A stretch of 64,000 nt of DNA, from NCBI GenBank assembly GCA_003169975.1, contig PNAA01000022.1, positions 1 through 64,000 on the forward strand, written 5' to 3'. Below, piece after piece: positions 50,367 to 58,108 of this stretch. Source of the stretch: Spartobacteria bacterium (lineage in GTDB: Bacteria > Verrucomicrobiota > Verrucomicrobiia > Chthoniobacterales > UBA10450). Made by a program: the position numbers and the translations under genes. How positions within the stretch are numbered: position 1 is the first letter of the stretch; each line of letters begins with the position of its first letter. Below the pieces are notes generated by a model. It was not told the DNA's origin and did not search any database. It saw only the letters and a list, made by a program, of their open reading frames with translations.

Positions 50367-51590
50367 ATGATGACCTTCTCCTATCAAGCTCGCGACGGCG
50401 CCGGGAATATCGTAAACGGTATTCAGGACGCCATCAACGAGGACAACGCTGTCACCAGTCTCATGAGCCGCGGGCTCATGGTCCTCTCGCTCCAACAAAA
50501 GGCCGCGGCCAACCGTCTGAAAAAGAAAGTCTGGTCGGTCAAAGAAACCGACCTGGTTCTTTTCACCCGGCAGCTCGCGACCATGATCGAAGCGGGCATC
50601 TCGCTCGTCCAGGCGCTGACCGCGCTCTACGAGCAGTGCGACCCGAAAAAGCAGAAAAACCTGCGCAACGTCATCAGCGACGTGACCGCGCGCGTCCAAG
50701 GCGGCGAGACCTTTCACGAGTCGATCGCGAAGCATCCGCGCGTCTTCAATCGCCTCTTCGTCAGCATGGTCAAAGCCGGCGAACATGGCGGTTTGCTCTC
50801 GGAGATTCTCGACCGGCTGGCCGGCTTCCTCGAAGCCAGCGCCCGCCTGCGCAAGAAGATCAAGTCGGCCATGACCTATCCGGTCATCGTCATCTCGATC
50901 GCGTTCTTGATTACCACTTTTCTTATCGTCCGGGTCGTCCCGGTCTTCGGCGAAATCTTCAAGGATTTCGGCGCCAAGCTGCCCGCTCCGACGCAATTCC
51001 TGATCGACCTGAGCGACTTCATCCGGGCTAACTGGTACTTCATGATTCTCGGCGTCGGCGGCACGATCTTCGGGACCCGCGCCTTCTTGCGCTCGACCCG
51101 CGGCCGCCAATTGAGCGATCGCTGGAAGCTCAAGCTGCCGGTCTTCGGGCCGCTTGTGCATAAGATTTGCATGTCGCGCTTCGCCCGCACGTTTGCCCAG
51201 CTCATCCGCAGCGGCGTGCCGATTCTGGAAGTGCTCGACATCGTGGGCGGTTCGTCCGGCAACCATGTCGTCGAAGAGAGTATCAAAGGCGTCAGCACCG
51301 ACGTCGAGAAGGGCGACAACCTCTCGGTGGCGCTTTCGAAGAAGAAAATTTTCCCGCCGATGATGCTGCGAATGGTCGCGGCCGGTGAAGCGACGGGCCG
51401 CATCGACACCATGCTGGAGAAGATGGCCGATTTTTGGGACGAAGAAATTGAAGCGATGCTTGATGCGATGACCTCGTTGATCGAGCCGCTCCTGATCGTG
51501 TTCCTCGGGGTGATCGTGGGTGGCATCGTGATCGCGATGTTCCTGCCGATCTTCAAGCTGAACGAAGTAGTTTCGCAGAGCAAAAGCTAG
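50367..51590 (+). CDS. GspF/PilC inner-membrane platform protein (copy 2)
   Basis: A 407-aa protein with two T2SSF domains: LFTRQLATMIEAGISLVQAL and SAMTYPVIVISIAFLITTFL in the first half, SRFARTFAQLIRSGVPILEV and AAGEATGRIDTMLEKM in the second. The first codons are ATG ATG, so the start may be one codon later. It stands apart from the MglAB/ATPase-3 block by 3.3 kb but on the same strand, and is a candidate partner for ATPase 3. An intrinsic terminator follows immediately. Confidence 0.92.
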   Translation: MMTFSYQARDGAGNIVNGIQDAINEDNAVTSLMSRGLMVLSLQQKAAANRLKKKVWSVKETDLVLFTRQLATMIEAGISLVQALTALYEQCDPKKQKNLRNVISDVTARVQGGETFHESIAKHPRVFNRLFVSMVKAGEHGGLLSEILDRLAGFLEASARLRKKIKSAMTYPVIVISIAFLITTFLIVRVVPVFGEIFKDFGAKLPAPTQFLIDLSDFIRANWYFMILGVGGTIFGTRAFLRSTRGRQLSDRWKLKLPVFGPLVHKICMSRFARTFAQLIRSGVPILEVLDIVGGSSGNHVVEESIKGVSTDVEKGDNLSVALSKKKIFPPMMLRMVAAGEATGRIDTMLEKMADFWDEEIEAMLDAMTSLIEPLLIVFLGVIVGGIVIAMFLPIFKLNEVVSQSKS

Positions 51591-51614
51591 GGAGAAGCTG
51601 CTCGACGGAAAAGG

Positions 51615-51650
51615 GAGGGCGGGTCGCAAGACCCGCCCTCTTCATTTTTC
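51615..51650 (+). terminator. Rho-independent terminator
   Basis: GAGGGCGGGTC and GACCCGCCCTC form a perfect 11-bp stem with a GCAA tetraloop, followed by TTCATTTTTC. It lies 25 bp after the second pilC-like gene. Confidence 0.85.
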
Positions 51651-51750
51651 GCTCATGCTCGTCATCGTAATCGTGCTCGTGCTCGAATGCGGAATTGGGG
51701 AAACAGGGCAGGGGATCGATTACGAGCACGAGCAGGAGCACGAGCACGAG
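51651..51750. repeat. R6 inverted repeat of GAGCACGAG units
   Basis: GCTCATGCTCGTCATCGTAA followed by CGTGCTCGTGCTCG on the left, and GATTACGAGCACGAGCAGGA followed by GCACGAGCACGAG on the right. The same element occurs at 30778-30853. Short near-direct GAGCACGAGC units within the arms invite slippage. Confidence 0.7.
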
Positions 51751-51754
51751 TTTG

Positions 51755-52498
51755 TCACGCTCGGCCGATCCGAATCGTTAGGGGCCAAATGGCCGGGCGC
51801 TCCTCGGCTGGGGTGCCCCAGGCAGTCGCCAGGTCGGCCGCGACCGCGGCCACTGGATCGCGGCCCTGCGTTGCGAGGAAGCGCTGCGTCGCCGACCACG
51901 TCCGGAGATAGCCGAGCAAATGATGCAACGACCAGCGCACTTCGATTTGAAACGCCGGCGCCTCTATTTCGTCGAACGGGAACGGCAGATCGCGATATCC
52001 GCGCCCGACCATCTTTCGCTCCACCGGCCAATAGGGACCGACGATGTCATCGTGAAAACGCCGAACGAGCGCATCAACTTTCGGGGTGATTCGCAACTCG
52101 TTATAGGCCCAGACCGCCAGCATTCCTCCTGGTTGCAAGACGCGGCGCGCTTCCGCATAAAATGCGTCCAGCTCGAACCAGTGCAGCGCCTGCGCCACGG
52201 TCAGCGCGGCGCAGGAATGAGCGGCCAAACCGGTCGACTCGGCCGCGGCGACGCGGTACTCCACGAGGTCGTTAGGCAAAGCCCGCGCGATTTGGTCCGC
52301 GCTCGCGTCGAGCGCGATCACTTTTTGAAAAAACTCGGCCAGCGCGACCGCGGCCTGCCCGTTGCCGGTCGCGCCATCGAGCGCCAGCCGGTCGTTAGGC
52401 GCAAGCGCGGCGATGAATTGGAAAAGCGCCCGCGGATATTGCGGACGAAACTTCGCGTAGTCCGATGCCTGTCGTGAAAAATGATCTTTGAACGCCAC
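51755..52498 (-). CDS. Class I SAM-dependent methyltransferase (UbiE/Methyltransf_11 type)
   Basis: A 247-aa protein with a GTG start preceded by AGAGG. Motif I is LALDGATGNGQAAVALAEFF, motif II VIALDASADQI and motif IV AALTVAQALHWFELD, where HWF matches the trans-aconitate/phenazine-type group; VLQPGGMLAVWAY is motif V. The substrate is unknown. The GTG at 52498 gives the family-like N-terminus (FKDHFSRQASDYAKFRP). It contains three CCTAACGA words. Confidence 0.8.
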   Translation of the reverse strand: MAFKDHFSRQASDYAKFRPQYPRALFQFIAALAPNDRLALDGATGNGQAAVALAEFFQKVIALDASADQIARALPNDLVEYRVAAAESTGLAAHSCAALTVAQALHWFELDAFYAEARRVLQPGGMLAVWAYNELRITPKVDALVRRFHDDIVGPYWPVERKMVGRGYRDLPFPFDEIEAPAFQIEVRWSLHHLLGYLRTWSATQRFLATQGRDPVAAVAADLATAWGTPAEERPAIWPLTIRIGRA

Positions 52499-52615
52499 GC
52501 CTCTTTCTTTTGATCGCACGCGGGTTGTTCTTCGGCCAGCGCGCAGCGCCAAAATGGGCCGTTTCGGGCGTGACAATCCTGCTTGACGCGTCAAGCTGGG
52601 TCGGCTTCCGCCGTT

Positions 52616-53035
52616 ATGAGAACACTACAGATGGCTCTTGTGCCCGGTGCAATTGCCGGGGTGATTTCAATTTTCACCAGCTGGCTTTGGATGGGGGTGA
52701 TTTTCCATCGCTTCCAAAAGCGTACGCCGCAGACGTGGCGGGCCGAGGGAAACGGCAGCTACGCAATGTCAGCCGCGATCCACTTCGCGGCCTGCATCGC
52801 GATCGCGACCGTCTTTCTGTTCGTCGCGCGGATGCCGGGTAACTTGTTTGCGGGCGGGATCCACGGCGCGCTGCGCTTCGCGGCGCTTATCTGGATGGCG
52901 GTCGCGGCTCCGTTCGCGATCGAAGCAGCGATCTTTATCAATCTCCATCCCTGGGTGGTGGTCGGCCAGGTGCTCGATTGGCTCACGACCTCCGCGCTCG
53001 CCTGTACGATCGCGGCCTGGTGGACGCGGACTTAG
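52616..53035 (+). CDS. Four-helix integral membrane protein of unknown function
   Basis: A 139-aa hydrophobic protein with about four transmembrane segments (ALVPGAIAGVISIFTSWLWM; AIHFAACIAIATVFLFVA; FAALIWMAVAAPFAIEAAIF; WLTTSALACTIAAWW). No family is recognised with certainty; it resembles small DUF1761-like membrane proteins. It is divergent from the methyltransferase, with a 117-bp gap containing nothing notable. Confidence 0.5.
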   Translation: MRTLQMALVPGAIAGVISIFTSWLWMGVIFHRFQKRTPQTWRAEGNGSYAMSAAIHFAACIAIATVFLFVARMPGNLFAGGIHGALRFAALIWMAVAAPFAIEAAIFINLHPWVVVGQVLDWLTTSALACTIAAWWTRT

Positions 53036-53069
53036 TGCCGAGCAGGCGGTCACTAACAAGACCTCGGAT

Positions 53070-53576
53070 CTAGTCCTTACGATGGAAGTCGAACTTCCCA
53101 GTCATTTCCTTGCCCTTTTCGAGGTAGGTCCATTCTTCGATGTGATGATCGGGCGTATCGAAGATAAATACGACTTGGTTCATGTGTCCGGTCGCGGGGT
53201 CAAGGTTGGTCCCGTCTTTGAACTTAAAGACGAGTTTGTTCGGGTCGCCGCCGCGGGCCAGGACCATTCGCGGTTGGTTATGCGCCGCGCAGTAGTGGGT
53301 CGCCATCAGGTCGTCGCCGTCGGGATGAAACATCGTCACCATTTCGTCGCTCGTCCGCTCGTTTAACCAGCCCATCAACGCCGAACCGTCCGAGATGAGT
53401 TGGAATCGCGCGTTGGTCGGCACCGCCTTGCCGCCTTCGTCGGCCGATCCTTCCCAGGAACCAACCAGCATTTTCATCTTATCGAACGCGGGGTTGGGGG
53501 CGACTTTTGACCTCGCCTGGCCGAAAAGAAGAGCGGTCGAACAAATGAGGAGCAGAGTGACTTTGATGATGCGCAT
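53070..53576 (-). CDS. Secreted DUF1579-like protein
   Basis: A 168-aa protein with a signal peptide (MRIIKVTLLLICSTALLFGQ) and a beta-rich domain: KMLVGSWEGSADEGGKAVPT, then LISDGSALMGWLNER, HPDGDDLMATHYCAAHNQPR and FDTPDHHIEEWTY. This looks like the lipocalin-like DUF1579 family that binds small ligands. The function is unknown. Confidence 0.6.
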   Translation of the reverse strand: MRIIKVTLLLICSTALLFGQARSKVAPNPAFDKMKMLVGSWEGSADEGGKAVPTNARFQLISDGSALMGWLNERTSDEMVTMFHPDGDDLMATHYCAAHNQPRMVLARGGDPNKLVFKFKDGTNLDPATGHMNQVVFIFDTPDHHIEEWTYLEKGKEMTGKFDFHRKD

Positions 53577-53688
53577 GGGAATCTCCGGTTGAAGACCGCG
53601 AGATAACTCCCCCCGCGGGATGGTGTCGAGGCAATTTGAAAAACGGTCGGTTGGTTCGCAGCGAAGGAATTTTGTGGGAAATTGCGCC

Positions 53689-53929
53689 ATGGCCGTCGTC
53701 CACGCGCACAGCGATTCCGTCTTCGCGCTGCGGATTGTCTTCAGCGTTTGCCTCGCGCTTGTTTTGCTCGCCGGCGTCTACGTTTTCCGTATCCGGAAAC
53801 AGCTCTTCGACCGCGATCCCCAGGTGGCGGCCGATCACTGGGCGGCGCGCAATTTGCGCGCTCTGGCAGGTGGTTCTCGTCTGGTTGCTCGCGGTCGATC
53901 TGCTCGTGACGATGCTCTGGCGGTTGTAG
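53689..53929 (+). pseudogene. Two-helix small membrane protein, frameshifted
   Basis: From an ATG at 53689 the frame encodes HAHSDSVFALRIVFSVCLAL then VLLAGVYVFRIRKQLFDRD and AADHWAARNLRAL. At that point the other frame continues naturally as WQVVLVWLLAVDLLVTMLWR, a second hydrophobic helix, and a TAG. A single missing base at the GCTCTGG site would explain it. Without the shift the first frame continues 50 residues with no hydrophobic helix. It is probably a small membrane protein of about 80 aa. Confidence 0.5.
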
Positions 53930-54093
53930 GGCGCAGAGCCGCCCCGGACATTCCCGTTGTGTTTCGGCGCGGAAGGACAATAGTAGGAGAAGTTTCTCTG
54001 CTGCGATTTTCATCGGAACCCATCTCCCGGTTTCCAATCCCTGTGCGGGGAATAACTCGTCGTTAGCCGCGGACGCTGTCGGTTTGTTAATCT

Positions 54094-54366
54094 ATGAAAG
54101 CTCATCTCATCAAAGCTGCCTGCGAAGTGATCACTGATCAAAAAATGCTCGTCAACGTCATCTCCCGGCGCGTCCGTCAACTCGCCTTCGGTCATCGTCC
54201 GCTCGTCGCCTGTCCTCCTGGAACGGGTTTGGCCGATGTGGCCCTGACCGAAGTGATCGAAGGGAAACTGACTTACGAGTCCACGCTCGGAGCAAAAGAA
54301 ACCGACGAAGTCAAAACGGTGGTCCCTTTCCCGGCGAAAGAGGCTACGAGAAAAAAGGCGGCGTAG
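54094..54366 (+). CDS. rpoZ: RNA polymerase omega subunit
   Basis: A 90-aa protein whose first 65 residues (LVNVISRRVRQLAFGHRPLV, then DVALTEVIEGKLTYE) match the omega fold: a helix with VxxRVRQL, and the conserved DVALTEVxEGKL close to E. coli IALREIEEGLI. Omega helps assemble RNA polymerase and takes part in ppGpp response. The C-terminal tail is Lys/Glu-rich. It is followed convergently by a methyltransferase. A near-match of the CCTAACGA word (TCGTTAGC) is at 54059. Confidence 0.7.
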   Translation: MKAHLIKAACEVITDQKMLVNVISRRVRQLAFGHRPLVACPPGTGLADVALTEVIEGKLTYESTLGAKETDEVKTVVPFPAKEATRKKAA

Positions 54367-54375
54367 GCTCGACCT

Positions 54376-55092
54376 CTAGCTCCGCTTCGGTGGGAAAAGA
54401 ACGTTCTCACGCTCCACCGTCGCCCCGCGACGGAGAAACATATCGAGAATCTCCGGGGTGTAATAATCTCCGCCGTAGGCCGGATTGAGTCCGAAGAAAA
54501 TCTGGCCGCCCGGATTCAGATGCTGCTCCAGGTCGGCGACGAGAAATTCCCATTCCTTCGCGCCCCAGCGCCACGAATGATCCCGGCCGCCGTGAAACGC
54601 GGTGGAGAAAGCGGTGATCAAATCGAATTTGCGGCCGAGCGCCGGCAATGGTTCGAGCGCCTTAATCGTGTAGATAATGCGTTCGACGCCGAGCAGCTCG
54701 ACCAGGTCGTCGAAAACCGGAATGCCGGGTGTGTCGAGACCGAGGCCGCGATGACCCTGCGCCTGGGCGACAAAGAGGAAAAATCCCCCGCCACAACCAA
54801 TATCCAGGATTTCCCGCGGGGGGCTGCGGTGCAGATTCAGGTCCTGCACGCGCCGGATATTCAGCGGGAGATATTTTTTCAGATCAAGGTATTTCGAGTA
54901 ATGATGCCAACTGCTCGGGGCGTCGGGCGGCGGCGAACCGTGTCTGGCCTGTAGTGCGCGCAGGCGGTCCTGGTCGACCCGCGCCAGAAGGGGCCCAATC
55001 CGAATCGGATGAAGCTTCCGGCGCAGCCGTCGCGCGGCCCGCCGATAGGTCAGCGGCTGGGCGAGTTTGCTCATCTTGTGAGTGAGTTTCAC
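54376..55092 (-). CDS. Class I SAM-dependent methyltransferase
   Basis: A 238-aa protein with motif I EILDIGCGGGFFLFVAQAQG near residues 93-112, FDLITAFSTAFHGGRDH as motif IV, and LNPGGQIFFGLNPAYGG as motif V. The basic N-terminal 60 residues (RRAARRLRRKLHPIRIGPLL) are unlike the rest and may form an anchor. It lies 1 bp downstream of rarA, probably in the same transcript. The substrate is unknown. Confidence 0.8.
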   Translation of the reverse strand: MKLTHKMSKLAQPLTYRRAARRLRRKLHPIRIGPLLARVDQDRLRALQARHGSPPPDAPSSWHHYSKYLDLKKYLPLNIRRVQDLNLHRSPPREILDIGCGGGFFLFVAQAQGHRGLGLDTPGIPVFDDLVELLGVERIIYTIKALEPLPALGRKFDLITAFSTAFHGGRDHSWRWGAKEWEFLVADLEQHLNPGGQIFFGLNPAYGGDYYTPEILDMFLRRGATVERENVLFPPKRS

Positions 55093-55093
55093 G

Positions 55094-56266
55094 CTAGTGC
55101 TCCGGATTTACGGGAAAGTGTTTGTTCTTCAAATTCTCCGGGACGCGCCTGGTTTTTTCCGCTTCGATTTCCTCGCTCGCCGCGCCTAACGATTCGTAGG
55201 CTTCGCGGTTTTTCGGCGCGCGACACAGGTAGACGGTGGCGTGGGCGAGGGGGATGCGCGCCTCCGGCATCCCGACAAACTCGACCGCCTGTTGCGTCGC
55301 GATGGCGAGCGGCAAGGCCTCGGCATCGGCCAGCCCGACGTCTTCGCTCGCGAAAATGACGAGGCGCCGCGCGATGAAACGGCAGTCCTCCCCGGCGTGG
55401 AGCATTTTCGCGAGCCAGTAGATCGCGCCCTTCTCGTCGGAAGCGCGCATGCTCTTGATGAAAGCGCTGATCGTGTCGTAATGCGCGTCGCCCGCGCGAT
55501 CGTAGACGACGGCTTTGGTCTGGATGCTCTCCTCGGCCACCCGGAGGGTGAAATGAATAATGCCTTTGTCGTTAGGCGGAGTCGTCAGCACGCCAATCTC
55601 GAGTGCGTTTAGGCATTTCCGCGCGTCGCCGTCGCTTAATTTGGCGAGGTGGCGCTTCGCGTCCGGGTCCATCTTCACGCGATGCTGGCCGAGCCCGCGT
55701 TCCTCGTCCTTTAGGGCGCGGTCGATCAACTTCCCGAGATCCTCCACGCCTAACGACTCGAGCTGGAAAACCTGCGAGCGCGAAACGAGCGCGCTGTTCA
55801 CGTAGAAAAACGGATTGTAAGTCGTCGCACCGATCAGCCGCAGGTTTCCGCTCTCGACGTCGGGCAACAAAATGTCCTGCTGCACTTTGTTGAAATGATG
55901 AATCTCATCCACAAACAGAATTGTCTTCTTTCCCGAGGTACGGCGGCGGTTGCTCGCGGCGGCGACGACCCGGCGCATCTCCGCGACATTGCTCTCCACT
56001 CCACTCAGTCGTTCAAATTTCGACTCCGTCATGGCCGCGATGATTTGGGCCAGCGTCGTTTTGCCCGTGCCGGGCGGACCGGAAAGGATGACCGATGGGA
56101 GCCGGTCGGCCTCGATCGCGCGCCGGAGCAGCTTACCGGGGGCGAGGATGTGTTCCTGGCCGACGAACTCGTCGAGCGAGCGCGGCCGCATCCGGCTAGC
56201 GAGCGGCGCGGCGGCGTCGGGCTTCGCTTCCGTTTCAGCTTCCGCCTCGTTGAAGAGGTCCTGCAC
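55094..56266 (-). CDS. rarA: Replication-associated recombination protein A (AAA+ ATPase)
   Basis: A 390-aa clamp-loader-like ATPase acting at stalled forks. Features: SLDEFVGQEHILAPGKLLRR, Walker A LSGPPGTGKTTLAQII near 61-76, Walker B ILFVDEIHHFNKVQQD near 115-130, sensor 1 IGATTYNPFF, arginine-finger region LVSRSQVF, sensor 2 LSDGDARKCLNALE, and the RarA-specific HYDTISAFIKSMRASDEKGA. It contains three CCTAACGA words, the densest gene in the window; uptake-type words are often enriched in genome-maintenance genes. Confidence 0.95.
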   Translation of the reverse strand: MQDLFNEAEAETEAKPDAAAPLASRMRPRSLDEFVGQEHILAPGKLLRRAIEADRLPSVILSGPPGTGKTTLAQIIAAMTESKFERLSGVESNVAEMRRVVAAASNRRRTSGKKTILFVDEIHHFNKVQQDILLPDVESGNLRLIGATTYNPFFYVNSALVSRSQVFQLESLGVEDLGKLIDRALKDEERGLGQHRVKMDPDAKRHLAKLSDGDARKCLNALEIGVLTTPPNDKGIIHFTLRVAEESIQTKAVVYDRAGDAHYDTISAFIKSMRASDEKGAIYWLAKMLHAGEDCRFIARRLVIFASEDVGLADAEALPLAIATQQAVEFVGMPEARIPLAHATVYLCRAPKNREAYESLGAASEEIEAEKTRRVPENLKNKHFPVNPEH

Positions 56267-56362
56267 GCAGGAGAATAAGGGTGCGCGGCTCGTTTGTCAG
56301 CCGCTTGACCACGGCGACACGTTCCCGCATCCTGTCGCGAGCCGGCGAAGCGGCGCACGAGC

Positions 56363-56869
56363 ATGAAACGAATCCTCGTCCCAGTGGATTTTTCCCCCGC
56401 GACGGATTGCGTCCTGACGCTGGCGCGCGAGCTGGCGCGCGCGCTGCAGGCCGAGCTCCATCTCGTGCACGTGCGCGAAATCGCCGCCGTGCCCGTTTTC
56501 CCCGCCGCCACGATTGGGTATCCGGGAATCGGCATGCCGGAAATGGGGATGGCCGGCGGCCTGCCGGTTGGGTCCCCCGGCCTGGGCGTCGCCGATTTGC
56601 CTAACGAAAAAGAAAAAAGCCGGCTTGCTTCGCTGCAGGAAGAATTGGCGCGGAGCGGGCTAAGCGCGTTTGCCCATGAGCCGGAGGGAGCGGTGGTGGA
56701 GGAAATCCTCAAGCTGGCGAGCGAAATTTCGGCCGATTTGGTTGTGATGGGTTCGCATGGGCACGGGGCGGTTTACAACCTGCTCGTCGGCTGCGTGACC
56801 GAAGGCGTCCTGAAGGCGGGTCGGTGCCCGGTCCTGCTCGTGCCCGCTCCGGCCCCCGCGGCGAAATAA
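56363..56869 (+). CDS. Universal stress protein (UspA family)
   Basis: A 168-aa single-domain Usp. The N-terminus is KRILVPVDFSPATDCVLTLA. The ATP-binding motif Gx2Gx9G(S/T) is represented by MGSHGHGAVYNLLVGCVTEG and the C-terminus by RCPVLLVPAP. A Gly/Pro/Met-rich insert (residues about 46-75, YPGIGMPEMGMAGGLPVG) lengthens the loop after strand 2 and is unusual. It is transcribed alone, divergent from rarA. A CCTAACGA word follows the insert. Confidence 0.9.
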   Translation: MKRILVPVDFSPATDCVLTLARELARALQAELHLVHVREIAAVPVFPAATIGYPGIGMPEMGMAGGLPVGSPGLGVADLPNEKEKSRLASLQEELARSGLSAFAHEPEGAVVEEILKLASEISADLVVMGSHGHGAVYNLLVGCVTEGVLKAGRCPVLLVPAPAPAAK

Positions 56870-56918
56870 GGGCGGCGCGCCTTGCGCCGGGCGGCTTTCG
56901 TCCGCAGGGTTTCAGCCG

Positions 56919-57806
56919 ATGCGCGCCGGAAAATTCCTGCTTCTCCTTTTCCTTCTCGCGACCGCCAGCCTGACGAGTGGCGCTTCGCTCCCTTTTCGAA
57001 CGGTCTTCCAGGGGCGCGAAAAGTTTGACCGGCTGGTGGCGCAGGCGCAGGCGAACGATTGGAAATCGCTGCCCATTGGGGAGCGGACCGCGGCGGTCGG
57101 CCGCGCGCTGGTCGGGACGCGCTACAAATCTTTCACCCTCGAAATCGACGACCGGGTCGAGGCGCCCTCCGCAAATTTCAATGGGATGGATTGCTGGACG
57201 TTTTTCGAGATCGCGCTCGGCTTTGCCCGCATGCTCGATGAACCGCAAGCACAGTGGACCCCCGCGACGTTGCTCCACTATATCGAACTCGATCGCTACC
57301 GCGGAGGTCAGTGCACCGGCGGGTATCTTTCCCGGTTGCATTACCTTGAGGACTGGCTCGCGGATAACGATCAGCGCGGCCTGGTCAAAGATCTCACCCG
57401 GGATCTCGGCGGCGTGCGCGCCAATCACGCCGCGCAGGAGATGACGTTCGGATGGCGGCATTATCGTTATCTAAAAGCGAACCCGGCCCTGCTCGCACCG
57501 CTGGGCCGGATGGAAGCGAGAGTTAGTGCGCGGCCGCTCTACCAGATTCCAAAGAACCGCGTGGCCCGAATCGAATCCAGGCTGAAAAGCGGCGATATCA
57601 TTGGCATCGTGTCGCGCGATCGACCGGGGCTTTATTCGACGTCGCACGTCGGTCTGGTCTACCGAACGGCGGACGGCGTCCTGCATTTCATGCACGCCTC
57701 ATCACCGCGAAACTATGGGCGAGTGGTGATCGATTCGCGGCTTTCGAGTTATCTCTACCGCTATGGCACCGATACTGGAATTCTCGTCGCGCGGCCGCAG
57801 CGCTAA
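56919..57806 (+). CDS. DUF1460 family protein (putative N-acetylmuramoyl-L-alanine amidase-like), secreted
   Basis: A 295-aa protein with a signal peptide (RAGKFLLLLFLLATASLTSG) and the DUF1460 domain of the NlpC/P60 clan: NFNGMDCWTFFEIALGFARM holds the likely catalytic Cys, YLSRLHYLEDWLADN follows, and YSTSHVGLVYRTADGVLHF holds the likely His. A structurally known Bacteroides relative is a muropeptide amidase/endopeptidase. It probably trims cell-wall peptides. Its end overlaps a convergent HPr-like gene by 4 nt. Confidence 0.82.
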   Translation: MRAGKFLLLLFLLATASLTSGASLPFRTVFQGREKFDRLVAQAQANDWKSLPIGERTAAVGRALVGTRYKSFTLEIDDRVEAPSANFNGMDCWTFFEIALGFARMLDEPQAQWTPATLLHYIELDRYRGGQCTGGYLSRLHYLEDWLADNDQRGLVKDLTRDLGGVRANHAAQEMTFGWRHYRYLKANPALLAPLGRMEARVSARPLYQIPKNRVARIESRLKSGDIIGIVSRDRPGLYSTSHVGLVYRTADGVLHFMHASSPRNYGRVVIDSRLSSYLYRYGTDTGILVARPQR

Positions 57807-58105
57807 TCGTCGTAATCAGGGAGCTCTTTGACGAGCCTGGCAAGTCGCTCCACGGCTTCTTCGGCGTCAGTGCCATCCGCTTCCAGGGTGGCGACCGTGC
57901 CGCAGTCGAGGTTTGCGCGCATCACATCGATCAGACTCAACGCTGAAAATCGGCCGGCCGCCGTCACAACCCAGATTTCCGAGCGGAACGCATTAGCGCG
58001 GCGAACGAATTGGGCCGCCGGGCGCGCGTGCAAGCCAAGCTTGTTGACGATCGTTATCTGTTGAGAGGCATGCACGGCTTCACGCCGGGAGTGGACCATT
58101 AACAT
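57803..58105 (-). CDS. HPr-like phosphocarrier protein (copy 1)
   Basis: A 100-aa HPr-fold protein: the phosphorylatable His is in NKLGLHARPAAQFVRRANAF near residue 26, and the Ser46-type region is FSALSLIDVMRANLDCGTVA, where a Ser is kept but the context differs from HPr. Such proteins accept phosphate from EI of the PTS. It is the last gene of the ABC transporter operon, 3 bp after the permease, and there is no EI or EII gene in the window. Its role is probably regulatory. A related copy is at 63249. Confidence 0.82.
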   Translation of the reverse strand: MLMVHSRREAVHASQQITIVNKLGLHARPAAQFVRRANAFRSEIWVVTAAGRFSALSLIDVMRANLDCGTVATLEADGTDAEEAVERLARLVKELPDYDD

Positions 58106-58108
58106 CGG

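Larger units (their letters stand above)
1431..56607. repeat. Dispersed 8/9-mer CCTAACGA (consensus GCCTAACGA), 46 exact copies
   Basis: CCTAACGA on the + strand starts at 3721, 6378, 6400, 9595, 9780, 11180, 12944, 15440, 17297, 18085, 19997, 20694, 21520, 21928, 23884, 25348, 26505, 31607, 31812, 45192, 48980, 55185, 55750 and 56600. The complement TCGTTAGG starts at 1431, 3341, 4386, 5418, 8061, 16022, 16775, 17747, 24579, 28056, 28616, 29443, 32241, 32856, 44042, 45060, 47098, 48366, 51775, 52269, 52392 and 55569. In 32 of 46 the preceding base is G, in 11 it is C and in 3 it is A. Copies occur in all coding frames (for example LVR, SLG, PNE, LTS), at stop and start codons and between genes, so codon preference does not explain them. 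One-mismatch relatives are also frequent (for example 4463, 5623, 7881, 10730, 30038, 40749). Confidence 0.9.

Noticed and set aside
30778-51750. Repeated GAGCACGAG units as a CRISPR array
   Set aside because: Units are short, inverted within each element, without regular spacers, and no cas genes are present.
1431-56607. CCTAACGA as a Chi- or KOPS-type polar motif
   Set aside because: The 24:22 orientation split within one continuous window shows no strand polarity, unlike those motifs.
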